NCBI RefSeq assembly: GCF_900098745.1
Contig: NZ_FQTT01000011.1
Location: forward strand, 130,255 to 194,254
DNA: 64,000 nt
Direction of reading: 5' to 3'
Source: Actinomyces glycerinitolerans
GTDB taxonomy: Bacteria > Actinomycetota > Actinomycetes > Actinomycetales > Actinomycetaceae
Made by a program: the position numbers and the translations under genes. This document shows, piece by piece, positions 17,010-26,452 of the stretch. The notes under the pieces are model-generated. The model was not told where the DNA came from. It did no database searches and saw only the letters and a list, made by a program, of their open reading frames with translations. Numbering within the stretch: the first letter of the stretch is position 1; every line of letters begins with the position of its first letter.

Positions 17010-18587
17010 CTAGACGAGCAGATGCGTCCAAATATCGAGCACCTGCGGCAGCGAGCCGATGATGCCGTTGTGGCGCAGGAACCACACCACGGCGAGCACA
17101 ACCAGCGCGATCACCACGGCCAGCAGCACGATCAGCAGCGTGCGTCCCGCACGCGAACCGCCCTCGGCCTGGGCGTACGTCGGCGCCGAGCTCGCCTCGG
17201 CCGGTGCCTGCACCGCTTGGCGCCGCGTCGACTCCGCCTCGGCCAGCGCCGGGGCCGTGGTCGCGGCGGTTTCGGTCCTGGCCTGGTCCGCGGCCTCGGA
17301 GCCGGCCGCGTCCGCGTCGGTCAGCGAGCGCCACTGCGGGTTGTCGATGCCACCATAAACCTCGACGTCCTCGGCTTCGTCCTCGCGGTCCTCGCCCGCG
17401 GCGTCCTGGGAGACCTGCAGCGCCGCGTCCGGCTGAATCACCGGCTGGACGGTGCTGAGCTCCCCGGTGTCGGTGTCCACCGTGCGCACACCCTGGGCGG
17501 CGGCGGGAATGCGGACGATCGGGCGGCGGGTCGGCACCTTCGGCTCTTCGTCCTCCACGGCGGGCTTTTCGTCCTCCGCGACGGGCTCGGCGGCTTGGTC
17601 GTCGGCGGACTGGTCGTCTGCGGTCTGGTCGGACTCTTCCGCGACGTGCCGGTGCCGCAGGGAGCGGCGCGTGGGGATGGGGGCCGCCGTATCCGGCTGC
17701 ACGTCCACGATCGGGGCGTCAACCGCCTCGAGGACCCCGGTCGGCAGGCTGGCGATCTCTTCCTTCTGCGCGTCGGTCAGGGCGGTGTCGGCCGCCTGCG
17801 GGGAGGGAGCGCCGGGCACACCCGTCACCGGCCAGGCGCCCGCGGATGCAGCCGTTCCTTCGACGGCCGGAGCCTCCACGGCTGCGGGCTCCTCAGCGGG
17901 GGTCTGCGCCGGGGTCGGGGCCGACGGCGACGCGGCCTGGCCGAACGACTCGGCCTGCGCGGGGGACGCGGCTTTGGATTCCGCCGGTACCTCAGCCTTG
18001 CGGGCAACCTCAGAATCTGCCTCGTAGCCGGCGTCGGCGCCGGCTTCCTTCACCTCCGGCGCGCCGACCTTCGACTCGGCCGCCTCCGGCACCCCGGCCT
18101 GCTCCGGCGCGCTGACCTCCGGCTCAGCAGAGGCAGGCTCCGACTCGGCGGCCACCTCGGCTTCCGCCTCCGTAGCCTCCCCGGACGCGGCCTCCTCAGG
18201 CTCCGCCGACTCGGCCGGGCTCTCGGCGGTGGCGGGAGTCGGCATCGTCGCCTGCTCGGCAGGAACGGCGTCGGCGGGCGTCGCGGCGACGGCGTGCTGC
18301 CCGGTGGCCTCGTGCGCAGGCACACTGATGACGGGCTGGTCGGCCAACGGATCCTGGAGGGCGCGGGCCTGCTCGGGAGTGATCTCCCCGGCTTCAAGCG
18401 CCTGCTGCAGCGCCTCCGCCTCCTCACGCAGGCGCCGCATCTCCCGGCGAGTGAGCAGCGGCTGCTGCCCGGTCAGCATCGCCTCACGCTCGGCGGCGCG
18501 CTCCGCCTCCCGGATGGCACGACGGCTGCGACGCGGGGCAGCCCCCGAGCCGGACTCGGACTGGTTGACGTCGGTGTTCTCACTCAC
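17010..18587 (-). CDS. Ala/Glu/Pro-rich disordered protein with one C-terminal membrane anchor
   Basis: The function is not recognised. The 525-residue product opens with a charged helix-prone stretch (residues 15-90, many R and E), followed by about 380 residues dominated by A, E, P, S and T, which should be disordered. A single hydrophobic segment [20 protein letters not shown] (about residues 483-502) is followed by about 20 residues. This fits a tail-anchored protein with a cytoplasmic N-terminus. It overlaps the end of nadD by 8 bases, with GTG 18587 as start, so it is in the nadD-rsfS operon. Proteins of this layout sit here in related genomes, but no role is known to me. Confidence 0.8.
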   Translation of the reverse strand: MSENTDVNQSESGSGAAPRRSRRAIREAERAAEREAMLTGQQPLLTRREMRRLREEAEALQQALEAGEITPEQARALQDPLADQPVISVPAHEATGQHAVAATPADAVPAEQATMPTPATAESPAESAEPEEAASGEATEAEAEVAAESEPASAEPEVSAPEQAGVPEAAESKVGAPEVKEAGADAGYEADSEVARKAEVPAESKAASPAQAESFGQAASPSAPTPAQTPAEEPAAVEAPAVEGTAASAGAWPVTGVPGAPSPQAADTALTDAQKEEIASLPTGVLEAVDAPIVDVQPDTAAPIPTRRSLRHRHVAEESDQTADDQSADDQAAEPVAEDEKPAVEDEEPKVPTRRPIVRIPAAAQGVRTVDTDTGELSTVQPVIQPDAALQVSQDAAGEDREDEAEDVEVYGGIDNPQWRSLTDADAAGSEAADQARTETAATTAPALAEAESTRRQAVQAPAEASSAPTYAQAEGGSRAGRTLLIVLLAVVIALVVLAVVWFLRHNGIIGSLPQVLDIWTHLLV

Positions 18588-19260
18588 CTTCGCTCTCCTT
18601 CCTCAGGGACTGCTCGCGCGCTACGTGGGCGGTCATCGACGTCGTCGACGCCGACCGCTCGGCCACGCGGTAAAGACCATATTTGCGGATGTACTGGACG
18701 ACGCCGTCGGGCACCAAATACCAAACGGGACCGCCGTGGCTGACCCGCTCGCGGCAGTCGGTGGAGGAAATAGCCATTGCAGGCACCTCCACCAGAGAGA
18801 TCTTGTCCGCGGGCAGACCCGTGTCCGTGAGCACGTGACCGGGTCGCGTCACCCCCACCATGTGCGCCAGGGAGAGGATCTCCTCGTTGTCCTTCCAGGT
18901 CAGGATCTGGGCGAGGGCGTCGGCACCGGTGATGAAGTACAACTCGGCGCCCGGGTACTCCGCCATGATGTCGTGAAGCGTGTCGATGGTGTAGGTGGTG
19001 CCACCCCGGTCAATGTCCACCCGAGAGACCGTGAAGCGCGGGTTCGATGCGGTCGCGATTACCGTCATCAGATAGCGGTGCTCGGCCGGAGAGACGCGCC
19101 GGTCCTTTTTAAACGGCTGCGCCCAAGTGGGCACGAAGATGACCTCGTCCAGTTTGAAGACGTCCTGTACCTCAGAGGCCGCCACGAGGTGGCCGTGGTG
19201 GATCGGGTCGAAGGTGCCGCCCATAATGCCGATGCGCAGGGGACGCGCGCTGCCGCTCAC
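18580..19260 (-). CDS. nadD: Nicotinate-nucleotide adenylyltransferase
   Basis: The 226-residue NadD makes deamido-NAD from nicotinate mononucleotide and ATP. Nucleotidyltransferase motifs are [12 protein letters not shown] near residues 14-25 and the C-terminal [11 protein letters not shown] (ISSTxxR). GTG 19260, with GAGG just upstream, is chosen because longer frames only add a low-complexity N-terminus. It heads the block nadD-hypothetical-rsfS-phosphatase. Confidence 0.93.
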   Translation of the reverse strand: MSGSARPLRIGIMGGTFDPIHHGHLVAASEVQDVFKLDEVIFVPTWAQPFKKDRRVSPAEHRYLMTVIATASNPRFTVSRVDIDRGGTTYTIDTLHDIMAEYPGAELYFITGADALAQILTWKDNEEILSLAHMVGVTRPGHVLTDTGLPADKISLVEVPAMAISSTDCRERVSHGGPVWYLVPDGVVQYIRKYGLYRVAERSASTTSMTAHVAREQSLRKESEGE

Positions 19261-19619
19261 AGGCACCTCACTAAGGTGTCGGTCTCCACGCACACTCCTC
19301 CGGTTCGTTCCGCACGCCGAATGCGCGCGGGCGCCTACATACTGCCACGTTGGGACCAGCATGGCCGATTCTCACACGCGGAGCGCCACTGTTATCAGGC
19401 CAACGACAACCAAAAGCTGACACATCCGAGCACTCAAAACTCGCACACGGCAAACCGAGTATGGCTACGATCACATCAGGCTGTCGTCATCCTCCTACCG
19501 CTTCTCCCAACGACACCTGACTGAGTCCCTGCCAGGCCAGCACCGGTGAAGACAACGCAGGCGTTGCGCGGAAAGCCGGCCGACGGCAGCTCTGGCCCCC
19601 ACCCCGAAAGGAGACCACG
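19261..19619. other. Divergent intergenic region between nadD and the Dcu carrier
   Basis: This is 359 bp with no convincing gene. It must hold the nadD operon promoter (minus) and the carrier promoter (plus). It is less GC-rich in 19380-19490. GAAAGGAG (19607-19614) is the ribosome site of the carrier. No palindromic operator of note was seen. Confidence 0.5.
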
Positions 19620-20930
19620 ATGATCTGGTTCCATCTGGCCGTCGTCTTACTGTTCATAATCATCGGTGCCCGCATGGGCGGTGTCGGCATCGGTCTGGCC
19701 GGCGGCGCCGGCATCCTGGTGCTGGTACTGACCGGCGTGCACACCTCCACCGATGACGCCCCCTGGGAGGTCATCGGCATCATCATGTCGGTGATCTGCA
19801 CGGTTGCGGCGCTGCAACTCGCCGGAGCCATGGACCACCTGGTCCACCTCACCGAGGTGCTACTGCGCAAGCACCCCAAGCAGATCGTCTTCCTCGCGCC
19901 AATCGTCACCTACCTGATGTCGCTGCTGTGCGGCACCGGACACACCGCCTACTCCGTCATCCCCGTCATTGTGGACGTGGCCAAGGGGCACGGCATCCGC
20001 CCCTCACGGCCACTGTCCATCGCCGTGGTCGCCTCCCAGGTGGGCGTGGCCGCCTCCCCCATCTCCGCGGCCATGGTGGCCCTGGTCGTCGCCCTGGAGC
20101 CGATCAACATCGGCTACCTGCAGTGCCTGGCCATCGTCATCCCCACCACCTTCATCGGCTGCATGGTCGGCGCCGTCGTCGCCTACTTCCAGGGCAGCGA
20201 GCTGGAGGACGACCCGGTCTACATCGAGCGGAAGGCCAAGGGCCTGGTCAAGCCCTCCACCGCCGCGGCCTCCGACTACCAGGCCGCCCCCAGCGCGGTG
20301 CCCAGCCTGTTCATCTTCTTGGGTGCCCTCATCGCGGTGGTCGCCTACGCCACCATCTCCTCCCCCGAACTAAACATCATGTCCGACCCGCCGATGGGCT
20401 CCACCCCGGCGATCATGACCATCATGCTGGCCACCGCCGCGATCATCTGCACCGCCGCGAAGAAGCCGACCACCCAGATCGCCTCCCAGGACACGTTCCG
20501 CGCCGGCATGACCGCCGCCGTGTGCATCCTCGGTCTGGCCTGGCTGGGCAACGCCTTCGTCAACCAGTATGAGGAGACCATCTCCAACGCCCTGTCCGGC
20601 CCGTTCCAGGCGGCCCCCTGGCTGGTGGCGGTGTTCTTCTACTTCGCCGCGCCGCTGATGTTCTCCCACGCCGCCACCACCCGCGCGTTCATGCCGCTCA
20701 TGGTGGCGCTCGGCCTGCCCGGGACGGCGCTGGTGGCCTCCTACCCGGCGGTGGCGAACTACTACCTGCTGCCCAACTACCCGACGACGGTCGCCGCCAT
20801 GGAGATGGACGACACCGGCTCCACGCGCGTCGGCAAGATGGTGCTCAACCACCCCTTCGTGCTGCCGGGCACCGCATCCATCATCGTGTGCGTGGCCCTG
20901 GGCTTCCTCATCGCCCCGTTCATCCTCTGA
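19620..20930 (+). CDS. Anaerobic C4-dicarboxylate carrier, Dcu family
   Basis: This 436-residue membrane protein has ten or more hydrophobic segments and Dcu family signatures: IGARMGGVGIGLAGGAGIL near the N-terminus, KHPKQIVFLAPIVTYLMSLL, GTGHTAYSVIPVI and VASQVGVAASPISAAM. DcuA/DcuB proteins exchange fumarate, malate or aspartate for succinate under anaerobic conditions. Here it would supply fumarate respiration fed by menaquinone. It stands alone, convergent with the histidine kinase gene 30 bp away. DcuA or DcuB type cannot be decided by eye. Confidence 0.92.
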   Translation: MIWFHLAVVLLFIIIGARMGGVGIGLAGGAGILVLVLTGVHTSTDDAPWEVIGIIMSVICTVAALQLAGAMDHLVHLTEVLLRKHPKQIVFLAPIVTYLMSLLCGTGHTAYSVIPVIVDVAKGHGIRPSRPLSIAVVASQVGVAASPISAAMVALVVALEPINIGYLQCLAIVIPTTFIGCMVGAVVAYFQGSELEDDPVYIERKAKGLVKPSTAAASDYQAAPSAVPSLFIFLGALIAVVAYATISSPELNIMSDPPMGSTPAIMTIMLATAAIICTAAKKPTTQIASQDTFRAGMTAAVCILGLAWLGNAFVNQYEETISNALSGPFQAAPWLVAVFFYFAAPLMFSHAATTRAFMPLMVALGLPGTALVASYPAVANYYLLPNYPTTVAAMEMDDTGSTRVGKMVLNHPFVLPGTASIIVCVALGFLIAPFIL

Positions 20931-20960
20931 CCACGCCGCCCGGGGCGCGTAGGAATGGGC

Positions 20961-22055
20961 TCAGAGTCGCCGCCTACGGCCCACACTCACCAGCGCGCCC
21001 CGGGGCAGCACATTGTTGGGGTCCAGGGACTTGGGCACGGCGTTGAGCAGGATCGAGAAGACGGCGGGCTTGCGTTGAGACAGTTCGATGCGCCCGCCGT
21101 CGGCCTCCACCAGATCCTTGGCCAGCGCCAGCCCCACGCCGGTGGAGCCGTGCCCGGAGACGTTGCGTTCGAACACATTCGGGGCAATGTCCTCGGCCAC
21201 GCCCTCACCCTCGTCGGCGACGTCGATGAAGACGCCGTGCCCACCGTTGGCGCTGCGCACGTTCACACTGGTGGTGCCGTCGCCGTAGCGCAGCGAGTTC
21301 TCAATGACGGTGGCCAGCACCTGTGCCAGCGACCCGGGCGTGGCCAGCACCGGCATGCCGACCTCGTCGGTGAAGGTGATCTCGCGTCCCGCCTCGTGGA
21401 ATGCCGGCTCCCACTCCTCGCGCTGCTGGTCGAACAGGTCCTTCAGGTGCAGCGCCTCGGTGGTGCCGCCGCCGGTGCGCCGGGAAATGCGCAGCAGATC
21501 CTCCACCACGCCGGCGAGCCGGTCCACCTGCTCAATGCAGGCGCGGGCCTCCTCGCGCACCTCCTCCTGCGTGGACAGCAGCTCAATCTCCTCCAGACGC
21601 AGGCTCAGTGACGTCAGGGGCGTGCGCAGCTGGTGGGAGGCGTCGGAGGCGAACTGGCGTTCGGCGGCGATACGACCGGCCACGCGCTCGGCACTGCGCA
21701 CCAGCTCGGCCTGCACCAGGTCGATCTCCTCGATGCCGGACGAACGCAGCCGCGGGCGCACCTGCCCGGATCCGAGCTGCTCGGCCTCGGCCGCCAGGTA
21801 GATCAGAGGGGCGCTGATGCGCCGCGACGCCCTGGCCGCGACGATGTAGGCGGCCACCAGCGCCACCGCTGCCAGACCGACCGTGGTCAGTACCACGACC
21901 ATGATGACCCGCAGGTGGTCTTCACCGTCGGAGGAGGCTCGGGGGGCGACGGTGATCCATGCTCCGCCCAACGGCACCCCCAGGAGGAGGACGGCGACGG
22001 AGACCGCCGCCATGGTCATCTGCATCGCTCGGCGTTGCATTGTCCCTGCCTTCAC
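20961..22055 (-). CDS. Sensor histidine kinase
   Basis: The protein has 364 residues. Two membrane segments (about 13-33 and 50-73) enclose only a short outside loop, so there is no large sensor domain. A HAMP-like stretch follows, then the H box ASDASHQLRTPLTSL, the N box VIENSLRYGD, and G boxes DEGEGV and GSTGVGLALAKDL. It pairs with the response regulator 45 bp upstream in the same operon. The signal may be sensed in the membrane itself. No target is evident. Confidence 0.93.
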   Translation of the reverse strand: MKAGTMQRRAMQMTMAAVSVAVLLLGVPLGGAWITVAPRASSDGEDHLRVIMVVVLTTVGLAAVALVAAYIVAARASRRISAPLIYLAAEAEQLGSGQVRPRLRSSGIEEIDLVQAELVRSAERVAGRIAAERQFASDASHQLRTPLTSLSLRLEEIELLSTQEEVREEARACIEQVDRLAGVVEDLLRISRRTGGGTTEALHLKDLFDQQREEWEPAFHEAGREITFTDEVGMPVLATPGSLAQVLATVIENSLRYGDGTTSVNVRSANGGHGVFIDVADEGEGVAEDIAPNVFERNVSGHGSTGVGLALAKDLVEADGGRIELSQRKPAVFSILLNAVPKSLDPNNVLPRGALVSVGRRRRL

Positions 22056-22100
22056 AGACGGTCGCTTTGAGTTGTGGTCGGTTCCGGATCCGGCGTTCGG

Positions 22101-22769
22101 TCAGACCGCCAAACGGTATCCGGCACCGTCGGCCACGAGCAGTGCCGGGGCATCGGCGTCGTCACCCAGCTTGCGGCGCAGCCAGGTGATGTGCATGGCC
22201 AGCGTGTGCTCGGTGCCGGTCGGGTCCTCGCCCCAGACCTCCTTGAGGATGTCCTCGGTGGGCAGCACCTGGCCGCCGCCGCGCACCAGCACGCGCAGCA
22301 GCTCGAACTCCCGCGTGGTCAACTGGAGCTCATCCCCGCCGACGAATGCGCGGTGGGCGGCGATGTCCACACGGATGTTCCCGGCGACCAGCTCCTCCTC
22401 GATCGCCTCCCCGGAGGCACGCCGCACCTGGGCTCGCACGCGGGCGAGCAGCTCGGCCAGGCGGAAGGGCTTGGTCACATAGTCGTCCGCGCCGGCGTCG
22501 AGGCCAACCACCAGGTCGGTGTCCTCGCTGCGGGCGGTGAGCATGAGGATGGGGATGGTCAGTCCCTGGGCGCGAACCTGCCGGGCCACGTCCAGGCCGT
22601 CGATGTCGGGCAGGCCGAGGTCGAGGACGATGATGTCCGCCCCGTCCAGGTCTTCGAGGGCGCCCTTGCCGGTGCCGTGAGCGTGGACCTCATAGCCCTC
22701 ACGGCCGAAAGCGCGGGCGAGCGGCTCGGAGATGGCGGGGTCGTCCTCAACGAGAAGCACAGTCGTCAT
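22101..22769 (-). CDS. Response regulator, OmpR/PhoB family
   Basis: This 222-residue protein has a receiver domain with the acidic pair EDD at residues 8-10, phospho-acceptor Asp in IIVLDLGLPD (about residue 50) and Lys in YVTKPF. The C-terminal winged helix includes LTTREFELLRVLVRGGGQV and AMHITWLRRKLGDD. It is the cognate partner of the downstream kinase. The regulon is unknown. Confidence 0.95.
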   Translation of the reverse strand: MTTVLLVEDDPAISEPLARAFGREGYEVHAHGTGKGALEDLDGADIIVLDLGLPDIDGLDVARQVRAQGLTIPILMLTARSEDTDLVVGLDAGADDYVTKPFRLAELLARVRAQVRRASGEAIEEELVAGNIRVDIAAHRAFVGGDELQLTTREFELLRVLVRGGGQVLPTEDILKEVWGEDPTGTEHTLAMHITWLRRKLGDDADAPALLVADGAGYRLAV

Positions 22770-22866
22770 GCGCAGGATCGTATGCGACCAAGGCGGCAGG
22801 CGTCATCCTCCCCGCGCAGGAGGTGTCCCGCCTCAGGACGGGGCGAATACCCGGGATCGGTGGGCC

Positions 22867-24012
22867 TCAGGCCAGGGCGAGCGCCCACGGGGTGACGTTG
22901 CCCAATCCCTTGGCAACCACCTCGTGGCAGGGGTGAACCGTGTACTTGTGGGCGTCCGGGCCGTTGAGAATGTCCATGGCGGTGGCCTCATCCATGCGGA
23001 TGCCACCGGGCTCGGCGGTGTCCACCAGCCGGGAGGCGAGGTTCACAGGCGGACCGAAGACGTCCCCGGAGCGGGAGACGACCCGTCCCTGCACCAGGCT
23101 GGCGCGCACCCGCATCATCTCCGGGCCCGACTGGAGCTCATCGACGAGCGCGGTGACGACGTCGGCCGCCGTGGTCAGATCGTCGGCGATGTACATGACC
23201 GCATCCCCGATGGTCTTAACCACACGGGCGCCGCGGGAAGTGACCACGTCGCGGGCGGTGGACTCGAAGTCGTCGAGCATCTCCGAGAGCTCCAGCCTGC
23301 CCATGGTCTGGGCGCGCTGGGTGAAGGAGACGATGTCCACAAAGCCCAGGGAGCGGATCAGCGGGTAGAAGTCGGGTCCGGCGTCCTCCCGGCCCCGGCG
23401 GGAGACCTCCGAGTCGGTGCGGTCCAGCAGCGACGCCAGGTGCCGGCGCCACACGTAGATCAACTGCTGGGACAGGGAGTCGATCATCTCGTCAATGTGG
23501 TCCAGGGCCACCAGCCGCGCGGCAGTGTCGTCCAGGTGCAGGCGCTGGGAGATGTCGGCGACGAGGGTTTCCAATTGCCAGAGCACCAGCCGGTCCATGG
23601 TGAAGGACTGAGCGCGCAACAGTTCCAGGACGCTACTGGCGGCGAGCCCGCCCCCGGGCGCGTGCGCGGACGGCAGGCCGTCGTCGGTCTCGTCGATCAG
23701 GTCTGCGATGGTGCGCAGGGCTACGGCGTCCTGATCGGTGAAGCAGATTTCGTCGGGGTCGACGTCGGCGAAGCCCATGGCGCGCCAGAAGCGGCGGGCC
23801 AGATCCATCCCGGTGCCGGCGCGGTCGGCGATCTGCCGCAGGCTCAGGCTGGGGGTCCCCTGCAGTAGCCGCTGCTCGTGACCGCGAACCGTGGCCCAGG
23901 CGTCGTCGGCCGGGGCGCCCGCTATGGATGCGGCCTCGCCGGGATCGGAGTCCCCGGCGGGGGTGCTCGGGCCGGGCGTCTGCTGATGGGTCACCGCGCA
24001 AGAGTAGCGCAC
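22867..24012 (-). CDS. Class III adenylate cyclase with N-terminal regulatory domain
   Basis: The 381-residue protein has a cyclase domain over about residues 205-381. Metal Asp residues lie in GFVDIVSFT and IGDAVMYI, the adenine-contact Lys in VVKTIG, and the transition-state Asn/Arg pair in PPVNLASRLV. All catalytic positions are present in a single chain, so it should work as a homodimer making cAMP. The N-terminal 200 residues are helical and resemble the autoinhibitory part of mycobacterial Rv1264-type cyclases (inference). No membrane segment is seen. The start is uncertain: GTG 24012 or GTG 23994; neither has a strong ribosome site. Confidence 0.88.
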   Translation of the reverse strand: MRYSCAVTHQQTPGPSTPAGDSDPGEAASIAGAPADDAWATVRGHEQRLLQGTPSLSLRQIADRAGTGMDLARRFWRAMGFADVDPDEICFTDQDAVALRTIADLIDETDDGLPSAHAPGGGLAASSVLELLRAQSFTMDRLVLWQLETLVADISQRLHLDDTAARLVALDHIDEMIDSLSQQLIYVWRRHLASLLDRTDSEVSRRGREDAGPDFYPLIRSLGFVDIVSFTQRAQTMGRLELSEMLDDFESTARDVVTSRGARVVKTIGDAVMYIADDLTTAADVVTALVDELQSGPEMMRVRASLVQGRVVSRSGDVFGPPVNLASRLVDTAEPGGIRMDEATAMDILNGPDAHKYTVHPCHEVVAKGLGNVTPWALALA

Positions 24013-24065
24013 ATCACACGCACGCGATCAATCGTTAGAGCAAACAGAAGGATTCGAAACTCCGG

Positions 24066-25010
24066 TCAGGCACCGCCGGCTCGGCCGGCCTCGCCGTCGC
24101 TCACATCCGCCGCACGCACGCCCGTCACCTCCCCCGCGGTGACGACGACGCGGCGCGCACCGGTGCCGTCGCCCACCTGCAGGACCAGGCCGGGGGCGAG
24201 GTCGACGGCGGTGCCGGTGATGGTCTCCGCGGGGCCGGTGACGCGCACGCTCTGTCCGAGGGTGGCGCAGGCGCCGCGCAATTGCGTCCCCAGCGCGCCC
24301 GCGCCGGCGTCCGGGTCGCCGTTGCTCGCCTCCCAGTCGGCGAGCAGCTCCGCCAGGTGGCGTCCGCAGTCCTCCAAGACCGCCGCGGCCGCGGGTGCGG
24401 GGGCGCCGAGTGAGGCCAGGGAGGCGGCCCAGGGCACCGGCAGCTGCGCGGCGGGCTGGGCGAGGTTGATGCCGATGCCGACGACGACGGCGGGTGCCTC
24501 GCCCCGGCGGGCCGGGGCGGCGGAGTCGGAGGCCTCGCTGCCACCGGGCGCGCCGATCAATTCCGTGAGGATGCCGGCGACCTTGCGGCTGGTCCCCCAC
24601 CCCGGCACCTCCGCGGGCGCCAACGCCGCAGGGGTGGGCACGGCGACGACGTCGTTGGGCCACTTGGTGGCCACGCTCCAGCCGGTCGATTCCAGGCGGG
24701 GGGCGAGGGCGCGGGCGACGGCGAGGCCGGCCAGCAGCGGAAGCCAGGCCAGGCTGGCGGCGGGCACTAGCGGCCGCACCACGATCGAGGCGGTCAGTGC
24801 ACCGGTGGGCGGCGTGGTCCAGGTGTGGTCGGCGCGGCCACGGCCGGCGGTCTGGGCGACGGCCCGCAGGGCGGACAGGTGGGGCCAGGCGGCGGACGCG
24901 GCGGGGTCGAGGGCGCCGTCGGGGCCGGTCAGCGCCAGCCGCAGGTCGGTGTTGGTCGAGCCGGTGCGCTCCACCACCACGAGCCGGCTGAACGGGGAGC
25001 AGGCGGTCAT
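24066..25010 (-). CDS. birA: Biotin-[acetyl-CoA-carboxylase] ligase
   Basis: The 314-residue product has RTGSTNTDLR at residues 15-24, the biotinyl-AMP loop AQTAGRGRADHTW, TKWPNDVV with the catalytic Lys, KVAGILTEL and VVVGIGINL. It lacks the N-terminal DNA-binding helix-turn-helix of E. coli BirA, so it should attach biotin to carboxylase carrier domains without acting as a repressor. An Ala/Gly-rich insert (about residues 160-195) makes it longer than most such ligases. Confidence 0.93.
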   Translation of the reverse strand: MTACSPFSRLVVVERTGSTNTDLRLALTGPDGALDPAASAAWPHLSALRAVAQTAGRGRADHTWTTPPTGALTASIVVRPLVPAASLAWLPLLAGLAVARALAPRLESTGWSVATKWPNDVVAVPTPAALAPAEVPGWGTSRKVAGILTELIGAPGGSEASDSAAPARRGEAPAVVVGIGINLAQPAAQLPVPWAASLASLGAPAPAAAAVLEDCGRHLAELLADWEASNGDPDAGAGALGTQLRGACATLGQSVRVTGPAETITGTAVDLAPGLVLQVGDGTGARRVVVTAGEVTGVRAADVSDGEAGRAGGA

Positions 25011-25252
25011 GCCACCAGCCTATGCGAGCACCGAGGTCGGTTGAAGGTACGGCCGAGGTGGTGGTGTCAGGGGGTGTTTGAGCGCCGGTGTTGGGGCCGG
25101 TCGTCGGTGTGATTGGTGCGCCCACTCGGCGGCCGGGGCGCCTGGCCCAGTGGTGTTGTTCGAGTCCCTGTGGTGAGTCTGCACACTCCAGAAGTGAGCG
25201 CCGCGACAGAATCCGCGGAATTGTGCGGATTTGACCTGCGGCCCTGGTGTCA

Positions 25253-25305
25253 TGACAGTGCTCCAGTGTGCAACGAGGGCCTCGTTGCACACTGGAGCGA
25301 TGTCA
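25253..25305. repeat. Long inverted repeat (18-bp perfect stem, 3-base loop)
   Basis: GCTCCAGTGTGCAACGAG at 25260-25277 and its exact reverse complement at 25281-25298 are separated by GGC. Beyond these the arms extend through TGACA/TGTCA (25253-25257 and 25301-25305) with two unpaired positions. There is no T-tract, so it is not a standard intrinsic terminator. A cruciform, a protein-binding palindrome or a dispersed repeat unit are the options. Confidence 0.8.
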
Positions 25306-25540
25306 CCGGATTCGGGCCGCGAAACCACTTCCGCGTATTTCCAGGGGAAAACGGCGGTCAGCCGAGTCTGCTCGGATCACCCTTGCGTGCAGACCGGCGC
25401 TAGTTCGTGTTGCGTTAGTCGGGGTGGTGTTGGCGTGGTGGTGTTGTCGTGGTGTGTGGGATGGAGTGAGGCTTTCGGGGTATCACGGGTGGCGTGAAAA
25501 TGCCACGGGGCTTGCCCCTGTGGGCCTGGCACCGCTCCGG

Positions 25541-25679
25541 TTGGACCGCCCACGCCCCCTTGGACCGCCCACGCCCCCTTGGACCGCCAACGCCCCGTTG
25601 GACCGCTGTAACCGGCGGCTACGGCGGTCCAACGGGGGAACAGGGGTCCAACGGGGGGAACAGGGGTCCAACGGGCGGG
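25541..25679. repeat. Phased array of TTGGACCGC motifs, direct then inverted (19-20 bp period)
   Basis: TTGGACCGC starts at 25541, 25560, 25579 and 25598 (19-bp steps). After a 19-base gap the reverse motif GGTCCAA starts at 25626, 25645 and 25665 (19 and 20 bp). The innermost pair forms a perfect 14-bp stem (25593-25606 with 25624-25637). Confidence 0.8.
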
Positions 25680-25782
25680 TCGACAGCCGCGCACGCAGAC
25701 ACCGGGGCTTGCCCCGACGCTCCCGTACTACGCCCTACGGTCACGAACCACACCCCTGACTTACTCATCTAGGCTTGAGCCC

Positions 25783-26439
25783 GTGCTTGTTCTGGCATCT
25801 CAGTCCACCGGTCGGCTGGCGACCCTGCGCGCAGCCGGTGTCGATCCGCAAGTGCTGGTATCGGACGTCGACGAATCCCGCGTCCTGGCCGACCTCGCCG
25901 ACGCCCACGCGGCCGCCGATGCTCCCGCCCCCACGCCCACCGAGCAGGTGCAGGCGCTGGCGCGGGCAAAGGCGCTGGATGTGGCCGGTGGCCTCCCGCC
26001 CGCCGCGGTGGAGGCGGACCCGGACCTGGTGGTGGTCGGCTGTGACTCCATGCTGGAGATCGATGGCGCGGTGGTGGGCAAGCCCGGCACGGCGCAGCGG
26101 GCCCGCGAGCGCTGGCTGACGATGCGCGGCCGCAGCGGCACCCTGCACACCGGTCACAGTCTGGTGCGCGCACGCGATGCGGCCACCGCCGAGGGCGTGT
26201 CCTCCACGATCGTGCACTTCGGCTCCCCCAGCGACACCGAGATCGACACCTACATCGCCTCCGGGGAGCCTCTGTGGTGTGCGGGCGCCTTCACCATCGA
26301 CGGCCTGGGCGGCGCCTTCATCGACGGCGTCGAGGGGGATCCGCACGGTGTGGTGGGCATCTCTCTGCCGCTGCTGCGGCGCCTGCTGGCCCGCCTGGGC
26401 ATCACCTGGACCGATCTGTGGTCCGCGCCGGCGCGCTGA
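25783..26439 (+). CDS. maf: Maf-like nucleoside triphosphate pyrophosphatase
   Basis: The 218-residue product starts at GTG 25783 with VLVLASQSTGRLATLRAAGV, the Maf substrate-binding start (S-T-R). DESRVLADLA, CDSMLEIDG (catalytic Asp) and the C-terminal IDGVEGDPHGVVGISLPLL complete the fold. Maf proteins hydrolyse dTTP/UTP or modified nucleotides to monophosphates and can affect septation. The stop codon lies inside the palindrome shared with the convergent MaoC gene. Confidence 0.93.
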   Translation: MLVLASQSTGRLATLRAAGVDPQVLVSDVDESRVLADLADAHAAADAPAPTPTEQVQALARAKALDVAGGLPPAAVEADPDLVVVGCDSMLEIDGAVVGKPGTAQRARERWLTMRGRSGTLHTGHSLVRARDAATAEGVSSTIVHFGSPSDTEIDTYIASGEPLWCAGAFTIDGLGGAFIDGVEGDPHGVVGISLPLLRRLLARLGITWTDLWSAPAR

Positions 26440-26452
26440 GCCCGCTCAGCGC
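26433..26452. terminator. Shared bidirectional hairpin containing both stop codons
   Basis: GCGCTGAG (26433-26440) and CTCAGCGC (26445-26452) form a perfect 8-bp stem around CCCG. The maf stop TGA (26437-26439) and the convergent MaoC stop (26448-26446) sit at mirrored positions in the stem. There is no T-run on either side, so termination strength is uncertain. Confidence 0.6.

Larger units (their letters stand above)
25011..25782. other. Repeat-rich gene-free stretch between birA and maf
   Basis: This is 772 bp with no gene supported. It contains a long hairpin (25253-25305) and a phased repeat array (25541-25679). Two short GGGGCTTGCCCC palindromes lie at 25507-25518 and 25705-25716. Open frames running through it only translate the repeats. 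Confidence 0.6.
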
